A DNA stretch of 5,444 bases from NCBI GenBank assembly GCA_030595525.1, contig JAUVDD010000131.1, positions 1-5,444 of the forward strand. Reading direction: 5' to 3'. The notes beneath the pieces were generated by a model. It was given only the letters and a program-made list of their open reading frames with translations, was not told where the DNA came from and made no database searches. A program made the position numbers and the translations under genes. Every line of letters starts with the position of its first letter. Positions within the stretch are counted from its first letter, which is position 1. This document shows, one piece after another, positions 5,174 to 5,444 of this stretch. The DNA is from Puniceicoccales bacterium (lineage in GTDB: Bacteria > Verrucomicrobiota > Verrucomicrobiia > Opitutales > Oceanipulchritudinaceae).

Positions 5174-5444
5174 GGACGGCAATTTTTTACCGCGCTCTTC
5201 CGCTTCAATAAAGACTCTCTTCACCGCGGGAAACTGTTCACGGTACTCCCGGGTGATCTCGGCAACAACGTCTTCAACCTTGTCCGCCATCACATCGTCA
5301 ACAAAATCAACGCTCAAATTAACCAGAATATCTTCCGGCCCCAGGTGCATGGTTAGCACTTCGTTGACTGCTTCCACTTCATCGTGAGCAAGCGCGATTC
5401 CCTTCAGCCGGTTAACCGTCTTTTCGTCCGCACTTTCCCCTATG
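5150..5444 (-). CDS. Cation diffusion facilitator (CDF) transporter, C-terminal cytoplasmic domain (partial)
   Basis: An open frame enters from the right edge and ends at TAA 5152-5150, giving 97 visible residues. It begins IGESADEKTVNRLKGIA, continues through VNEVLTMHLGPEDILV and NLSVDF, and has VKRVFIEAEE near the end. This order (GE-A-D, then LTMHLGP, an L-V-L-V-D-F strand, and P-VKR-FIE) is that of the CDF cytoplasmic metal-binding domain, which dimerises and senses Zn, Mn, Fe or Co after six membrane helices. Those helices would lie beyond the window. A GTG at 5377 could look like a start, but the domain plainly continues upstream of it. The tail GKKLPSSGRAAND overlaps the last 24 bases of the lacI-type gene and includes that gene's terminator DNA. 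The metal cannot be inferred. No functional tie to the sugar-acid operon is evident. Confidence 0.88.
   Translation of the reverse strand, partial: IGESADEKTVNRLKGIALAHDEVEAVNEVLTMHLGPEDILVNLSVDFVDDVMADKVEDVVAEITREYREQFPAVKRVFIEAEERGKKLPSSGRAAND
5163..5188 (+). terminator. Intrinsic terminator of the lacI-type gene with its stop codon as the hairpin loop
   Basis: CGTCC (5166-5170) pairs with GGACG (5174-5178) around a three-base loop, TGA, which is the stop codon of the regulator gene. GC (5163-5164) can extend the stem with GC (5179-5180) across one bulged T. Six T bases follow at 5183-5188. This is a standard Rho-independent shape for plus-strand transcription. The opposite strand has no T-run on its 3' side, so CDF transcription should pass through. 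The whole element lies inside the CDF coding sequence. Confidence 0.7.

Noticed and set aside
5150..5377. Short standalone 75-residue gene starting at GTG 5377
   Set aside because: The CDF domain sequence (GE-A-D helix) continues in frame beyond this GTG to the window edge, so it is an internal Val codon.

Overview
The window holds a compact sugar-acid catabolic operon on the minus strand (gnd, a LarA-family gene, uxuB; about 4.0 kb down to 0.34 kb). A divergent LacI-family regulator lies to its right. Outside these are a decayed gene at the left edge and the 3' end of a cation-efflux (CDF) gene at the right edge. Base composition is moderate. Shine-Dalgarno motifs are weak or absent before several genes, and the left-edge relic encodes an EF-hand-like D-x-D-x-D-G loop. 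This would suit a marine Verrucomicrobiota (Opitutae/Puniceicoccales-like) or a related PVC-group bacterium, but that placement is a guess from gene style, not a measured result.

Layout: (1) 1-343, plus strand: C-terminal remnant of an unidentified protein with an in-frame TAG and a one-base frameshift. (2) 340-1191, minus: SDR-type D-mannonate oxidoreductase, strongly resembling Bacillus UxuB/YjmF. (3) 1192-1263: short gap with a perfect operator palindrome. (4) 1264-2544, minus: nickel-pincer (LarA/DUF2088) racemase/epimerase family protein. (5) 2544-3992, minus: decarboxylating 6-phosphogluconate dehydrogenase, whose stop overlaps the LarA-like start by one base. (6) 3993-4204: divergent control region with two more copies of the operator and a hidden relic of a lost SDR gene start. 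(7) 4205-5173, plus: LacI-family repressor, ending in an intrinsic terminator whose loop is the stop codon. (8) 5150-5444, minus: C-terminus of a CDF metal transporter overlapping the lacI tail.

Inferred logic: UxuB links D-fructuronate and D-mannonate. D-mannonate is the C2 epimer of D-gluconate, and the LarA superfamily is reported to include a D-gluconate 2-epimerase. 6-Phosphogluconate dehydrogenase consumes phosphorylated gluconate. Together with a gluconate kinase encoded elsewhere, the three genes could carry hexuronate carbon (glucuronate, fructuronate, mannonate, gluconate, 6-phosphogluconate) into the pentose phosphate pathway, bypassing mannonate dehydratase and the KDG route. The three matching palindromes (consensus TTCTCAAA-NN-TTTGAGAA) before lacI, before the gnd end of the operon and directly before uxuB mark this as one self-contained regulon.
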